This document shows, in pieces, positions 52,863 through 64,000 of a stretch of DNA of 64,000 nucleotides. Source of the DNA: Sipunculus nudus (lineage: Eukaryota > Annelida > Sipuncula > Golfingiida > Sipunculidae); the NCBI GenBank assembly GCA_026874595.1, contig CM049307.1, positions 37,118,862-37,182,861 of the forward strand, read 5' to 3'. The notes under the pieces are model-generated. The model was not told where the DNA came from. It saw nothing but the letters and a program-made list of their open reading frames with translations, and made no database searches. How positions within the stretch are numbered: the first letter of the stretch is position 1; every line of letters starts with the position of its first letter. Both the position numbers and the translations under genes were made by a program.

Positions 52863-55800
52863 CTGAAAAATAAAATATAATTTTATCCTAATGCACAAAC
52901 AAACTGATTCATTCTTGCCATTGTAATTAAGCCAAGGACTTGTTTAAATCATTTGACCAATACTGAATGTTTTTTATTATCAAGTTTGACTGAAATTTTC
53001 ATCATCAGATTAAATATTAATCTTACGGTACACTATGCTTATCCATATGATTAACTGCAAAATGTATTATTATCAAACTTGAAAAAAAAATAACATTTTT
53101 GAAGCATTCAATTTTCATGAACCAATCAGGATCATCTGATTTTAGAAATATGTTGGTTACAAATTTCAGGAGGCACCTTTTGCTGGCACAGGTAATTAAA
53201 AAATATTTGCTGTGTTGTTTCAATGAAATATCCCTACAGTATTTGATAAAAGTGAATATAAAACAAATAAGCACCACAAGGTTTCCTCTAATGATATTGA
53301 AAAACTGCATGACAAAGAATTCCAGTTTTACATTTCAATTGGACCAAGAAACTGACAAATTACTTTATAAATGGGCTTTTTAAAAATCAGAAACACATGC
53401 CTTCCTCCCATGCAAATGTATGATTCGAAAAGCTTTTCTGCTAATTTTTGCAAATACTTTAAAGCAGGCACCCTATAAGTTATTTATTTATTAAAAGAGA
53501 TCCCAGCAGAAAGACAAAACATGCAAACCTGGGGGGGGGGGGGGGGGGAGATACTGCAATATTTATAACTTTTGTAAGATATCTGAATATGACTTACGCT
53601 CTTTTAAAACGTAGGTATTTATGTATGGCCCAGTGCTTGATTTGAGTAAACACTGTCAAGTTTGCCGCCTGGTCCATCTGATGTTGCTGGTATTTCATCT
53701 CAGTGTATGCTGACATCACAGCATCCTCTGTAAGTATTAAGACAATGAATAATGACAAATTCCTTCTTTGTCATGTGCCCAAACAAAGTAACATTAAGTC
53801 TGCCATCAGCTGCCAACATAAAATAGGGCAGGCATGAGAGAAGACCAAAGAGAAATTTTCTGAGAATTGGTTGGGGTCAAGCCAGTATAAAGTATGATAT
53901 TTGCAAGATCAAGAGTGAATGATTTAAAATTTCCTGAAAATTCCTTAAATAGAAATTCCAATATTTCCTGAAATCAGTAAATTTTCTTTAATTTCTCAAG
54001 CATGTTAAATCCAGATCCACCATGGCAGTATCTGAAAGACACTAAAGATATAGTTGCTGTACTGTTCAAGCAGACCTTGGGCTGACCAATTCCAAAAGTT
54101 TCTGATTTTCTTCACACAGTATGCAGGAGAGATTATTACATTTTAGAGGTGGCGTAAAAGTTTCACTTAAGAATTTTTCAAGAACTAATTTTACCATAAA
54201 AGAGGAAAGGTTAACAGTTTCATTAACACTGCTGGTTAACAGCTGATTGTTTGTAAGAGTACCTGCATATATTGTCAGTGGCCATTGCTGATATCTTCTT
54301 ATTCATAAAATCTTGCACAGAAATATTTCAAATACATGAAATAAAATACTTCCAATCATATTCATCTTCTGAAAATACTGCCCCTACCTTTATCCTTGGG
54401 AATGTTGGTAGTTTTGGAGTTGTTTTTACTTGTTATCCTCTGTTCATAGCTCTGCAGATATTCAGCCAATTCTTTCTCTGTTGTGTTCACAAAGACGTAC
54501 ATGTAGCAGGATGGTTGGTCTGACACCGTGTGGACGTTGTGGTACTCTCCAGCCGGCACCTGAGACAATAAAAATTATCCTTTTAGCTGCTGGTCTGTAT
54601 TAAAGGTTTTAAAATGCTGGGATCTGCACTTTTGCAAAATCTAAAGTTGTTAGTCTAATTTTTACCTGTTTGTTAGGGGAGCACATGACATGCACATGAA
54701 ATAACAATAATAAGGGACAGTAGATGAGTCACCATGACCAGTGCTCAATGAGTGAGACCTTTAACAGGATTCTTAAAATGAGGAATGGTTTGAAAGGACA
54801 TGAAACAATCTCTGAACAAGGGACCCATGGGTCACACCACTTAGCTGTCTATCAGGGCTAAATAATTCTAGTACAGACATCTATTTAATGCTCCCCCCCC
54901 CCCAAAAAAAAAAAATAATAGTTAAAAGTGTACATTAGTGTATCACAAATTTTATCTATATGTATAAGGTGGACCAGAAAAAGCTTCAGCTATAGTGTTT
55001 ATAGTGATTGGAAGTAACAAAGCTCAAGAAAACTCAGCTTTTTACATGCAAGTAATTTAATGACAAGTACAAGCCATTTACTTTCATACAGGTTTTTACT
55101 AAATTTTTATCAGAAACATGTACTTTTCATTCTGGAATAGGAAAAAGCTGAGTAGATTGTGAGCAGCATATGTCTTCTTCAAACATCTTACCTGGATCTT
55201 TTCCCCCTCTTTTAATGTGATGTTTTTATTCTCTGATGGGATTTCAACAATAACCTTCCCCTGCAATAGCTCTATGCTGGTGTTTCCAAGATCAGGTTGT
55301 ACATAATTCTCCAGGGAAAGTCCTGAAAAATAATTTGATTTTATATTCATAAAATAATTTATAAATTTGATCATACTTTGTGATATACTGATACTCTATA
55401 AAAAGCATTGATCAGTACCTCTTGGACAAATTAATTTCAGCCCAATTCTGAAAAACTATAGGAATACAGTTGGGGTGGTAGTGATTAACAGAACAAGACC
55501 CTCGCCCCAACAAATTTCCAATTATAACTAGGGCTGTGTATTGTCTGCATGGCAACTCATGAGAGAAACTGATTCACAACATAACATGGCAATATGCAAA
55601 CCTTTTTATTTGTACCAAGAGATAACCAGATAACCTAACTGCATTTTGATCAATATATATATATTATACATAATAGTCTGCTTTTAAACTGGTTCAGTAT
55701 AAATGTATATGGCCATTACTAAATACCAATAAGGAAACAGCAAATTAATTGATACTTGCTATTTCAGTATGTCTTTTAGCTTAAAATAGGTGTCTCAACA

Positions 55801-58800
55801 GATTTGTGAACCGGTGATATTGCAGCAGGCAAATATTTGTGCTAGGATTTCTTGCACAGAGCTCAGACCCTTGGGAATTCAATGCTCAGTACAGCCTTGA
55901 TTAAAACACATTTTATGCTCATAGGTGCCAGCCTAATAGTAACAGGTATTAATGGGTTAGAACTCATCAGATTTGACAGAAAACCTGTGGTGTTACCTGG
56001 GAAATCTGCAATGAAGACTACATCAGTGTCATTATTGTTGAAGTAGACTGTTTTTTCTATTTCTTCCAACCTGTATCTCCAGTTTGATAACTCTGTCAGC
56101 AGTGGCATACTCCATGGGGTCTCCTTAAAAGGGTGCCATTCAGCTGTCACTATATCAACACGTGGGTCAAACATCCTACAGACAGTACAGAATGTCATAC
56201 AGCTCTTTTATATTAGATATTCACAGAGTGCACATTCATCCATATTTACTAAACATTGTTATATTTCTATTTTATTACATTACAACTTTAACTAGAGGAC
56301 TGATTCAGTATATATCCAAAGGGTCATGAAACTGGAGTAATAACTATATTTAATTACACAAAGTAAATTGTATAACTGTACTGATAACTGTATGGATGCA
56401 GAATATTACTTTGCACTTGCAGCAAAGTGTTCAGATAAAGAATAAAGCATAAGCAATTTGATGATGAATAAATGAAACAGATCTCTGTTTAATCAATGTC
56501 CCATTTAAATAACTTTTTAAATAATTATGAAAATATCACGTTTAGAGTGAGAACTGTCTGTTTTAGAATGATGATAAAACACAATTTGCTATAATAATCC
56601 CTTTCTCCCTCTGGCATGTTCAGCGTTTAGAGCTGTTGAATACAGAATGATAACGCTAGTAGTAAAAGATTTTTTTTGCATATTTACCTTTGCTGGAATC
56701 GGTCATTCAGGGAACGCCAGACATCAAAGTGCAGTGATATGTTTTTCAAGTTGTGTGCCTTCAGCCTTTCTTTAATACACAAGGCGTATTGTTTTGTCAT
56801 GTCAGCATGTGAGCTCCATCGGTGTTCTACTGTCCAGGCCTGAGGGATGACAAGTATATACCATTTAAAAACTGTAAAATTTACTCAAGAAGTTCAACAT
56901 CAGTAAGTATAACCTCCATGGTATTTTTCGAAGCATGTAAATTAATACAAATTACTGTTAAATTCTCAATAGTATACAAATCCTGAGTGGAATATGCAAC
57001 CCTTTACTGACAGTTAGGTGTTCAGCTAAATCTTCCCTATTAAGCAAAAGCACAAGATAATGTCCATCCGAAATAACTTACTATCCATATCAAATTTTCA
57101 GAACAGCTGGCTTCTTGTCGAATGCTTAAGCAAGGCAAATATAACTGGGGTTAAAGATTAAACTGCCGCCGCTTTTGTTTACTGAGAACTGTTTCTGACC
57201 AATCTGTCTGAAACCCAACATAATTATTTGCTCAAATGTGAACTTGTGCACAACTAAGAATTGTGGCGCCACCTGCAATCCTTTTTGTCACAGTGCAGAA
57301 AGAATTTGGGTGTCTTAAATATCACAGCCATTATCTAAGGAAAGGTTCAACGTACTGGGCTGAAATGGTGCATGTCCATAGATCTTGGATCTCTCCATCT
57401 TGTACTCAAGACTGGTTGAGACACCTCCAATTGTTTTCAAGTGGAGTCCATCCATGCATTTGCAATCTGTTCATCTTAGTGATTAGTTCAATGTATTGGA
57501 CTGAAATTAGATCTTGGATACCTCCATCTTGTATTCAAGACTGATGGAGCCATCTGCAATCATTTTTGCATGGCATTCATCTGGGCATTTTGCTTTGGGT
57601 GAAAATTGCTTGTATCTCAGGAGTGGCTCAATGTATTGAATTGAAATTTGGCATGTCCATCCTTCTTGGAGAGTTTACTTGTTGACCAGTCAGGTGGCAC
57701 TACCTATCTTCCCGTTTTCATGGAATACATTGATGCCCTTTTCTCAGGATTGGTTTGCCATATTGGCCTGAAATTCTGCATGTCCATAGATCTTTGATAC
57801 CTCCATCACTTAAAAAAGACTGGTGGCACCATCTGCAAATGTTTTTGCATGGCGTCCATCCATATTTTTGCTTTGGGTGAAAATTACTCAAATCTCAGGA
57901 GTGGATGGATGTATCAGCCTGAAATTTTGCATGTTAATCCATCTGGGATTGCTTTGTTTTACACAAGACAGGTGGCACCATCTGCCATTCCTTTTTTTAA
58001 GAATACATTGATGCACTTTTTCTCAGTAGTGGTTTGGTGTCTTGGCCTGAAATTGTGCATGCTGTATCCATCTGTAGATTTTTTTGGTGGTGAAAATGGC
58101 ATGTGTGAGGAGTTTAATTGACAACTCTGATGCCATAAATCTGAAGACATGTCATGACAGGAACATTCAATGCCTCACTGTACCCATGCCTCTGTGATTT
58201 GGCGGATACATGTAGTCACTTATGAAATGCCCATTTTCTAATTAACATAAGTTACTCATATGATAACTACTGACTAGTGTAACATACCTCACAGTTCAGG
58301 TAGCCTGTAGCACCTGTATTTTTAATAACACCAGTTACTCCTACCTTAATTACTGGCTAGTATAACACACTCACCTCAGGGTTGAGGTAGCCTGTAGCAC
58401 CTGTATCTTTATTTACATAAGTCACTCGTATGTGCTGAGTGCTCCAGGAATGGACCATCATGTCCCAGGAGTAACCATACAGGCCATTAGTCCAGTTGTT
58501 ATAACCCTGAAAGTTGTAGTGATACAGTATAAGAATTAACACTCCTACCGGTACTCCCAAAAACATGATCCGATGGACAATGATTATATGTGTCAGAGTT
58601 ATAACTGCAGTGGAAAGATGTCCAATTTATATGCATGGTGATAAATACATAACAGTAGTAAGTATCAATAAGTGAAATGCTACATGAAAGTCAATGTGAT
58701 TGAGCCAGACATATTACCTACTTGCTTCCTACACATTGTAAAAATTAGGACATGAACAAAGTAAAACTGCTGGCCATAAACCAGAAAAGATCGAAGGAGA

Positions 58801-61800
58801 TTGTTAAGGGAACAAAATGTTACAGAGACAAAAAAGAACCTTCAGTATATGCAGAGTATTCAAAATTAACTTTTCTTAATCACATTTACAAATTTGAGCT
58901 TTCTTTGCCCATTTTACTAACATTCACCTGAGATTGCCTGCAGGGCAGTATTAACGATACAAATTCATCCTTAAGACTAAAGCCTAGTTGTTAAGAAGGT
59001 AAACTTCCTCATATTTGCCAGAAATACTATTATATTAGGACATGAAACAAATAAAATTAGTTTTGATGATTGATGACATACCTTTGTTAGGAAATGAGAA
59101 TATGGCAGGAAGCATTGTTCAGCCAGGTAGAGAACAGTTAGAACAGACACTAGTTTGTGATACAACCCTGGTTTGGTCGGTGGTGCCCCAGATGATTTCT
59201 GTGATTTCTGATGTTCTGTTTTCTTCCCCATGTCTGCATCCTGTAAAGCAAATCTCTTATCAGTCAACCATTCTATTTTTATATTTTCATTACAAAACCT
59301 ACACAATTACATTATATCTGTATTTACATCTGAATCTCTTCCTGTTAAGTTTTAAACTGTGTGTATATCTGTCCATTTCTAAATTCAGATAACTCACCGG
59401 GAGAAACAAACAAATAAAATTAAATTATAGAAAAGGACATGTTGAAAATGATACAGCTCCATATTTTATTTGTTTGAATATATGGCAATAATTTCAAAAA
59501 GTGTCACATATCAGTATTACAACTTTATGGAGAATTATGTTTGCAAGGATGTTTCTACCTCAGAGTCTGTAGTCTATAGCAAAAAACAAACGAACAACAA
59601 TAAAGATTATATAATGTGATAATTAAATGCATATGGTGAAGCCTGGATATTGTGCAATTTTTTAAGTCAATGGTACTTTTGTGTTTCTGCATAAGCCAAA
59701 TATACTTCAGTCTACCTGTGTACTCTGTTGCTCTGGTTTAACTTGTTCCTTAGTATACAGACAGTGAGAGCTGCACTGCTGTGGCCCATCCACTGGAAGT
59801 AAGTACTGAGTGACCTTTGGTAGTCTCCTGACCAGCCTTCTTGGCCAGTCAGCATGGCAAAACAATGGCATTGTGGCAAGCATGGCATAGGGAAACATCC
59901 CTGGAAGATAGACAGATGAATATGGAATTCATGAGGTTATTAGGAAATTAATAAAACACTATCACCAGTGAAAGTGTACTAAGCTCATTATGATGAGGTT
60001 CTATTTTCTTCAATGCCCTTATGCATGTGTGTCATCCATCTGTTTTTTCAATGCCAAGTGCATAAAAAACTAGAATACGGGTAGTCGACAAGCGACTACG
60101 TGTATCCGCCAAAATCAGAGAAGGTCGGGTGAAGTGAGGCATTGATTGAGTGGCAAGGGGATATAGAGTTACATGTGTTAAATAGTAGAATGGATCTCTG
60201 CCACATAAACATGATTGTAGGTGGCGCCACCTGTTATTTGAACGAGAAACTATCCAAGATATATACACATGCCGAATTTTAGGTGAATTAGTCAAACCAC
60301 TGCAGAGATATGAGTGATTTTAACCCCAGGCAGATTAACAAATGGACGCTGTGCAAACATGGTTGCAGGTGGCGCCACCTTTTGTTGTGTATGTTATAAA
60401 GCTATCCCAGGGCTACATTTGTGTAAAAAATTTTTCCGGATCGGTCAAACGGTTCCTGAGATATATGGATTTATGTGTGGAGTGTTAACGTGAATGTAGG
60501 TGGCGCCACCTGTCATAAAATCAAGAAAGCTATCTAGGATGTATACACATGCCGAATTTTAGGTGAATTAGTCAAACCACTGCAGAGATATGAGTGATTT
60601 TAACCCCAGGCAGATGAACAAATAGACACTGTGCAAACATGGTTGCAGGTGGCGCCACCTTTGTTGTGTATGTAATAAAGCTATCCCAGGGCTACATTTG
60701 TGTAAAATTTTTTTCCGGATCGGTCAAACGGTTCCCGAGATATATGGGATTATGTGTGGAGCGTTAACATGAATGTAGGTGGCGCCACCTGTCACAAAAT
60801 CGAGAAAGCTATCTAGGATGTATATGCATGCCGAATTTTAGGTGAATTAGTCAAACCACTGCAGAGATATGAGTGATTTTAACCCCAGGCAGATGAACAG
60901 ATGGACACTGTGCAAACATGGTTGCAGGTGGCGCCACCTTTTGTTGTGTATGTTATAAAGCTATCCCAGGGCTACATTTGTGTGAAATTTTTTTCCGGAT
61001 TGGTCAAACGGTTCCCGAGATATATGGGATTATGTGTGGAGCGTTAACGTGAATGTAGGTGGCGCCACCTGTCACAAAATCGAGAAAGCTATCTAGGATG
61101 TATATACATGCCGAATTTTAGGTGAATTAGTCAAATCACTGCAGAGATATGAGTGATTTTAACCCCAGGCAGATGAACAGATGGACACTGTGCAAACATG
61201 GTTGCAGGTGGCGCCACCTTTTGTTGTGTATGTTATAAAGCTTTCCCAGGGCTACATTTGTGTAAAAATTTTTTCCGGATCGGTCAAACGGTTCCCGAGA
61301 TATATGGGTTTATGTGTGGAAACAGACGCACAAACAGACGCTGGGCAGAGACGAAAGGTCAGAGGTCAAGGTCACTTGGTTAGGCACCAGTTCACATGTG
61401 ACCCGATAATTTGTGTAAGTTTCGGAAAAATCTGTCCAGTAGTCTCAGAGGAGTTCTCCGGAAACGAACGCGGCGGTGGCGGCGGCGGCGGCGGCGGCGG
61501 AACCCGGTCAAAAACATAGTATCCGCAAAACTTCGTTTTGGCGGATACAATTATCCTTACTGATGGATCTCAATGAAGTCTATGAAGGGGTGGACCTTGA
61601 TTAAATTTTTCGGTTTATTCCTGATTGATGGTATGGACATGTTTTGTTTTTGCTCTTTTATTTTCAATCTCAATGATATATAAAGTTTTTGGTAAAGGTG
61701 TGTGCTCAAAGTATGTTCTCCAAGTTCATATTTATCTCATAATGAATAAATCCATGACCTTAAAGTAAATATATATATATAACACACTTATCATTTTGTA

Positions 61801-63706
61801 GCCTGTCAAGGAAGTGTCTATGTGTATGGTTTCTAATCTCTGTCTGGCCTCAGGAGACTAAGCTAATTATTATGGAAATATCAGTGCTACATACTGAAGT
61901 CGAATCTCTGCAGATCTTATAATAACACAAGATTCTGTGGAAACATGAAACCATGCTAACATTATGACAGTGACATTTTATAAGTACAGAATTCACATAC
62001 CGATACTAAATATCTGTGAATTCATGCCGTGGAAGGTACATCCCATGAAGAATCCCAGGGGTCTGGTGGCATCAAAGAATAGGAGGTACCCAATACTCAG
62101 GTCAATGATAAGGCCGCCCTGGTGGACAATCAGCAAATCAATCTGATCCTCAGTCAGGATAAACCTGTCATAACAAAAATAAAATTCATGAATAATTACA
62201 TATGTGGAATCTGTCTATGAAGACCACCCTTGAGTGAACAGAAAGCATTCAATTGACCTGTCTAATAAGTCCACCTGTCCCACAGATTTCAATGTATGCA
62301 TGGGGTGTCACAAGGCATGCAAAGTGTCTATATTAACTGATAATTGCTGTTGGGAAAGGAAAAGATCTGTAGTTGGCATTGCATTGAGACCATTAACCAG
62401 TGCTGTGTGTGTAGGAGTGCACTTTAAAGTACAAAATGTATTTGTTACAGCATACAGCATGAGTGCCTCATCTTTAATATATCCTAATCTAAAAAATAAA
62501 CCTAAACATACTTGAAGGGAGTAAAGACCCAGTGGCTGGCAAGGCGCTGCATGGAATATCCTTGAACCCAATCCAAGTCAAGCTTCTTCAGACCAGCAAT
62601 AAAGTACACAAGGAAGATCTACAACAAGTAATACAATGATATAAGCTGGGCCTTATATATAGTAATTACCAAGCTGACACACAAAAAAAATCACTTATTG
62701 TAAAATCTTTACAAAACTAATTTTCATTTATTCATGCCATCAAGACATGATGTAGCAAAATAATACAGAAAGCTTTTGGCTCATCAAAAAAGATTATATT
62801 CAAAGAAATTAAAATAAAATGAATTAAGAAAGAAAATATACATGTATAATATCAGTAGATTCCAGAGTAAGAACCAATAAAAAATATTTTTATTATAATT
62901 TAAATCATTACCTATACATTTCAGTATGCAACATCAAATACACAAAGCAGCTACTTAGTGAATAAAAGAAATGGTTTACATGAATATGATATCAGCCATT
63001 TTCATCAGCAAATTTGGAGGTGATTCACATGTGGATTCTAAGTTGTAACAAAAAATATATGTTCATGAATAACTGAAGTGTGTCCTCCAAGGTGATGTGA
63101 ATATAACAACACTAACCTGACTTCTAAAAAGGCAGTAATTCCACAGAGGCACATGTGCATTTTTTATCTTCTTGCGGAACAGCCCATCAACTGACCTAAA
63201 ATATAATATATAGTAAATTACTGCCATATTCCTTTATCCAAATTACCCATTGCAAACTTGATTTATTTAACAATGGAGAAAGAGATGTTTTAATCTTGTT
63301 ACTATTAATGACTGTGAAATCATTGTGAATAACTTGTTATGAATACATACAAAACCACACCGACAAATACATTCACATAACAGACAATGCCATTGTTGCA
63401 ATAATAACACAGAATTTCAATACTTTATATCTTAAGAGAATAAAGGGAAGAATATGATTGTGTTTTATAACTGGTCATGTTTATTTAATGCCCACATATT
63501 TCTGGCCATGCAATACAGTAAATAAACACATGGAACTTACCACATGCGGTCAGCATCAGCGGTTAACATAAGTAGACTCAGTAGACCAAACAGATAGGAG
63601 TGGTTGTTCCACGCCGTCTTATCAAGGACGAAGATATACCAATAGGGAACCAGGAAAAGGAGGCAGCTGATCCTGTACAACGCCCCGAACATTATACCCA
63701 GTGACC
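52574..63706 (-). CDS. GGCX: Vitamin K-dependent gamma-glutamyl carboxylase (5' partial)
   Basis: GGCX is an ER membrane enzyme that converts Glu to gamma-carboxyglutamate in secreted proteins while oxidising reduced vitamin K. Thirteen minus-strand exons join in phase to 680 residues plus stop (human enzyme 758). The first exon(s), with the cytosolic N-terminus and first membrane segment, lie beyond base 64000. Diagnostic stretches: [20 protein letters not shown] (contains the Asn-His pair needed for catalysis in human), [20 protein letters not shown] (Lys pair holding the catalytic base), [66 protein letters not shown] and [11 protein letters not shown]. The C-terminal tail is acidic and Ser/Asp-rich and not conserved. 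No inactivating change was seen. A marine snail enzyme of this family acts on conotoxins, so vitamin K carboxylation is known in molluscs; substrates here are unknown. Confidence 0.96.
53531..53548 (+). repeat. Poly-G tract (18 G)
   Basis: Homopolymer 50 bases downstream, in gene direction, of GGCX exon L; as transcribed from the minus strand it is poly-C. Confidence 0.9.
53598..53727 (-). CDS. GGCX: GGCX exon L
   Basis: Encodes [40 protein letters not shown] and KR. The position equals the family's F..FL.RKLYVFRRS region. Donor GC|GTAAGT. Confidence 0.88.
54388..54559 (-). CDS. GGCX: GGCX exon K
   Basis: Encodes [40 protein letters not shown] and [25 protein letters not shown] and SCYMYV(F/Y)VNTTE are conserved; the end is a variable linker. 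Confidence 0.95.
54893..54915 (+). repeat. C11-A12 homopolymer junction
   Basis: Same C-run to A-run arrangement as at 39509, in the GGCX intron between exons J and K. Confidence 0.9.
55192..55322 (-). CDS. GGCX: GGCX exon J
   Basis: G|GA completes Gly, then [40 protein letters not shown] and KIQ. DLGNTSI(E/Q)LLQG is conserved. Confidence 0.95.
55997..56175 (-). CDS. GGCX: GGCX exon I
   Basis: Encodes [40 protein letters not shown] and [27 protein letters not shown] and [14 protein letters not shown] sequence are hallmarks. Confidence 0.96.
56688..56839 (-). CDS. GGCX: GGCX exon H
   Basis: Encodes [40 protein letters not shown] and [20 protein letters not shown] and (F/Y)D.W.S.NDRFQQR are conserved in the luminal domain. 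Confidence 0.95.
57250..58213 (-). mobile_element. Minus-strand copy of the GTATCCGC element
   Basis: ATTTGGCGGATACATGTAGTC (58197-58217) is the reverse complement of the start of the element at 60081 (hairpin arm, then GTATCCGCCAAA). Units with GAAATT(T/G)(T/G)GCATGTCCAT run to GGCGCCACCTGC at about 57265. The 3' hairpin is missing. In the GGCX intron between exons G and H. Confidence 0.68.
58288..58343 (-). pseudogene. Decayed tandem copy of the 3' part of GGCX exon G
   Basis: The stretch at about 58297-58343 matches 58384-58430 with an offset of 87 bases, encoding NTGATGYLN in both. The copy keeps its own donor-like end (GAG|GTATGT at 58288-58286) but has diverged ([17 protein letters not shown]) and no acceptor was identified. 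It is likely a partial exon duplication that is no longer used. Confidence 0.65.
58375..58506 (-). CDS. GGCX: GGCX exon G
   Basis: Forty-four codons: [40 protein letters not shown] and LNPE. Acceptor TTTCAG, donor GAG|GTGAGT. Its 3' part is duplicated downstream at 58288-58343. Confidence 0.96.
59082..59240 (-). CDS. GGCX: GGCX exon F
   Basis: Fifty-three codons: a variable Lys/Ser-rich start ([20 protein letters not shown]), then [20 protein letters not shown] and FLTK, a conserved hydrophobic segment before the luminal domain. Confidence 0.94.
59716..59900 (-). CDS. GGCX: GGCX exon E
   Basis: Encodes [40 protein letters not shown] and [24 protein letters not shown]..(D/E)WPR matches the family; the rest is a variable hydrophilic linker. 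Confidence 0.94.
60081..61548 (+). mobile_element. Non-autonomous element with GGTGGCGCCACC array
   Basis: A hairpin GTAGTCG-ACAAG-CGACTAC (60081-60099) precedes GTATCCGCCAAAA (60102-60114), which is inverted at 61536-61548. The core holds eight perfect GGTGGCGCCACC palindromes at 60220, 60368, 60499, 60648, 60778, 60927, 61058 and 61207. Then come ACAGACGCACAAACAGACGC, a GGC tract and the end hairpin GTATCCGC...GCGGATAC (61519-61548). No ORF of substance. GGCX intron between exons D and E. Confidence 0.78.
61471..61500 (+). repeat. (GGC)n microsatellite
   Basis: About ten CGG/GGC triplets with one T interruption, inside the element at 60081-61548. Confidence 0.92.
62001..62164 (-). CDS. GGCX: GGCX exon D
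   Basis: Encodes [40 protein letters not shown] and [14 protein letters not shown]. The GGLxxDLSxGxLLFFD and FHxMNSQxFSIG blocks are conserved. Confidence 0.96.
62210..62290. mobile_element. Fragment of the TA-type MITE
   Basis: GAAGACCACCCTTGAGTGAA and GACCTGTCTAATAAGTCCAC match the interior of the other copies; the ends are not preserved. Lies in the GGCX intron between exons C and D. Confidence 0.5.
62512..62618 (-). CDS. GGCX: GGCX exon C (catalytic lysine region)
   Basis: Encodes [20 protein letters not shown] then [15 protein letters not shown]. The LKKLDLDW segment holds the lysine that acts as base in the human enzyme. Confidence 0.96.
63117..63195 (-). CDS. GGCX: GGCX exon B
   Basis: TG|G completes Trp, then [20 protein letters not shown] and CLFRSQ; WSVDGL and NAHVPLWNY are family signatures. 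Confidence 0.95.
63541..63706 (-). CDS. GGCX: GGCX exon A (first exon in window)
   Basis: Encodes [40 protein letters not shown] and [14 protein letters not shown]; two membrane segments with the WNNHSYL catalytic-region motif. It starts at the second base of a codon, so at least one upstream exon exists. Confidence 0.95.
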
Positions 63707-64000
63707 CTGCAAACACAGCAATCAGCCCAATCAGTTAATACACAGTGGTTCTACCTCTTCAACCTATAATGTAAGCCACATCAATAATGGCATCCTGGAC
63801 ACTGGATATTTTCAAACTTGTTCAATATACTCAGTTATGAACAATTTGCTGTGAAACTTATCTTAGTTTATTGAACTGGTCACGAACAGCCATCCCAGAA
63901 AGGTGTACTTTTTTATCCGTATTTTATGTACAATATCACTATGAAAAGTTGGCTCATCAGCAGTTGGAAAAATCAAGTACAAAACTGTAAACATTACCCA

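Noticed and set aside
61181..61519. A 112-residue frame ending in poly-Gly
   Set aside because: It lies wholly in the GGTGGCGCCACC element and runs through its GGC tract.

Overview
This is eukaryotic nuclear DNA. Three genes are cut into short exons by GT-AG introns of up to about 7.7 kb, in an AT-rich background full of short non-autonomous mobile elements and minisatellites. The genes, plus small elements built on tandem ~145-bp cores like those described from bivalves, suggest a lophotrochozoan animal, most likely a bivalve mollusc. The species cannot be fixed from this window.

Layout. (1) 2883-28423, minus strand: the Hrs/HGS gene (ESCRT-0 subunit). Fifteen coding exons join in phase and encode VHS, FYVE, UIM, a PSAP motif, a coiled-coil core and a Pro/Gln-rich tail. 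The very C-terminus is probably beyond base 1. (2) 28424-29337: a gap of about 0.9 kb between two divergent start codons, probably a shared promoter. (3) 29338-46688, plus strand: an eight-exon gene for a polytopic membrane protein of about 412 residues that I place in the uncharacterised DUF7802 family. It ends in a dilysine KKKA signal. (4) 46689-52573: non-coding DNA between convergent genes. (5) 52574-63706, minus strand: vitamin K-dependent gamma-glutamyl carboxylase (GGCX), thirteen exons in phase, with the N-terminal exon(s) beyond the right edge.

The three genes have no evident shared pathway. Hrs sorts ubiquitinated cargo on endosomes, GGCX modifies secretory proteins in the ER, and the DUF7802 protein carries an ER-retrieval-type tail.

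The rest is repeats: two helitron-like elements with 5-6 units of ~145 bp (10019-11028, 16438-17584); an element carrying eight perfect GGTGGCGCCACC palindromes at alternating 149/131-bp spacing (60081-61548) with relatives at 1-655 and 57250-58213; two smaller elements of similar plan (45636-46347, 48598-49215); TA-flanked MITEs; a TTAA-flanked piggyBac-like element holding a tRNA-like Pol III cassette (13511-14780); a hAT-like element (25467-27596); two foldback-type structures (29682-32785, 32815-34222); and a 3.3-kb minisatellite in a DUF7802 intron that looks derived from the adjacent exon end. No CRISPR array, operon, prophage or rRNA was seen.
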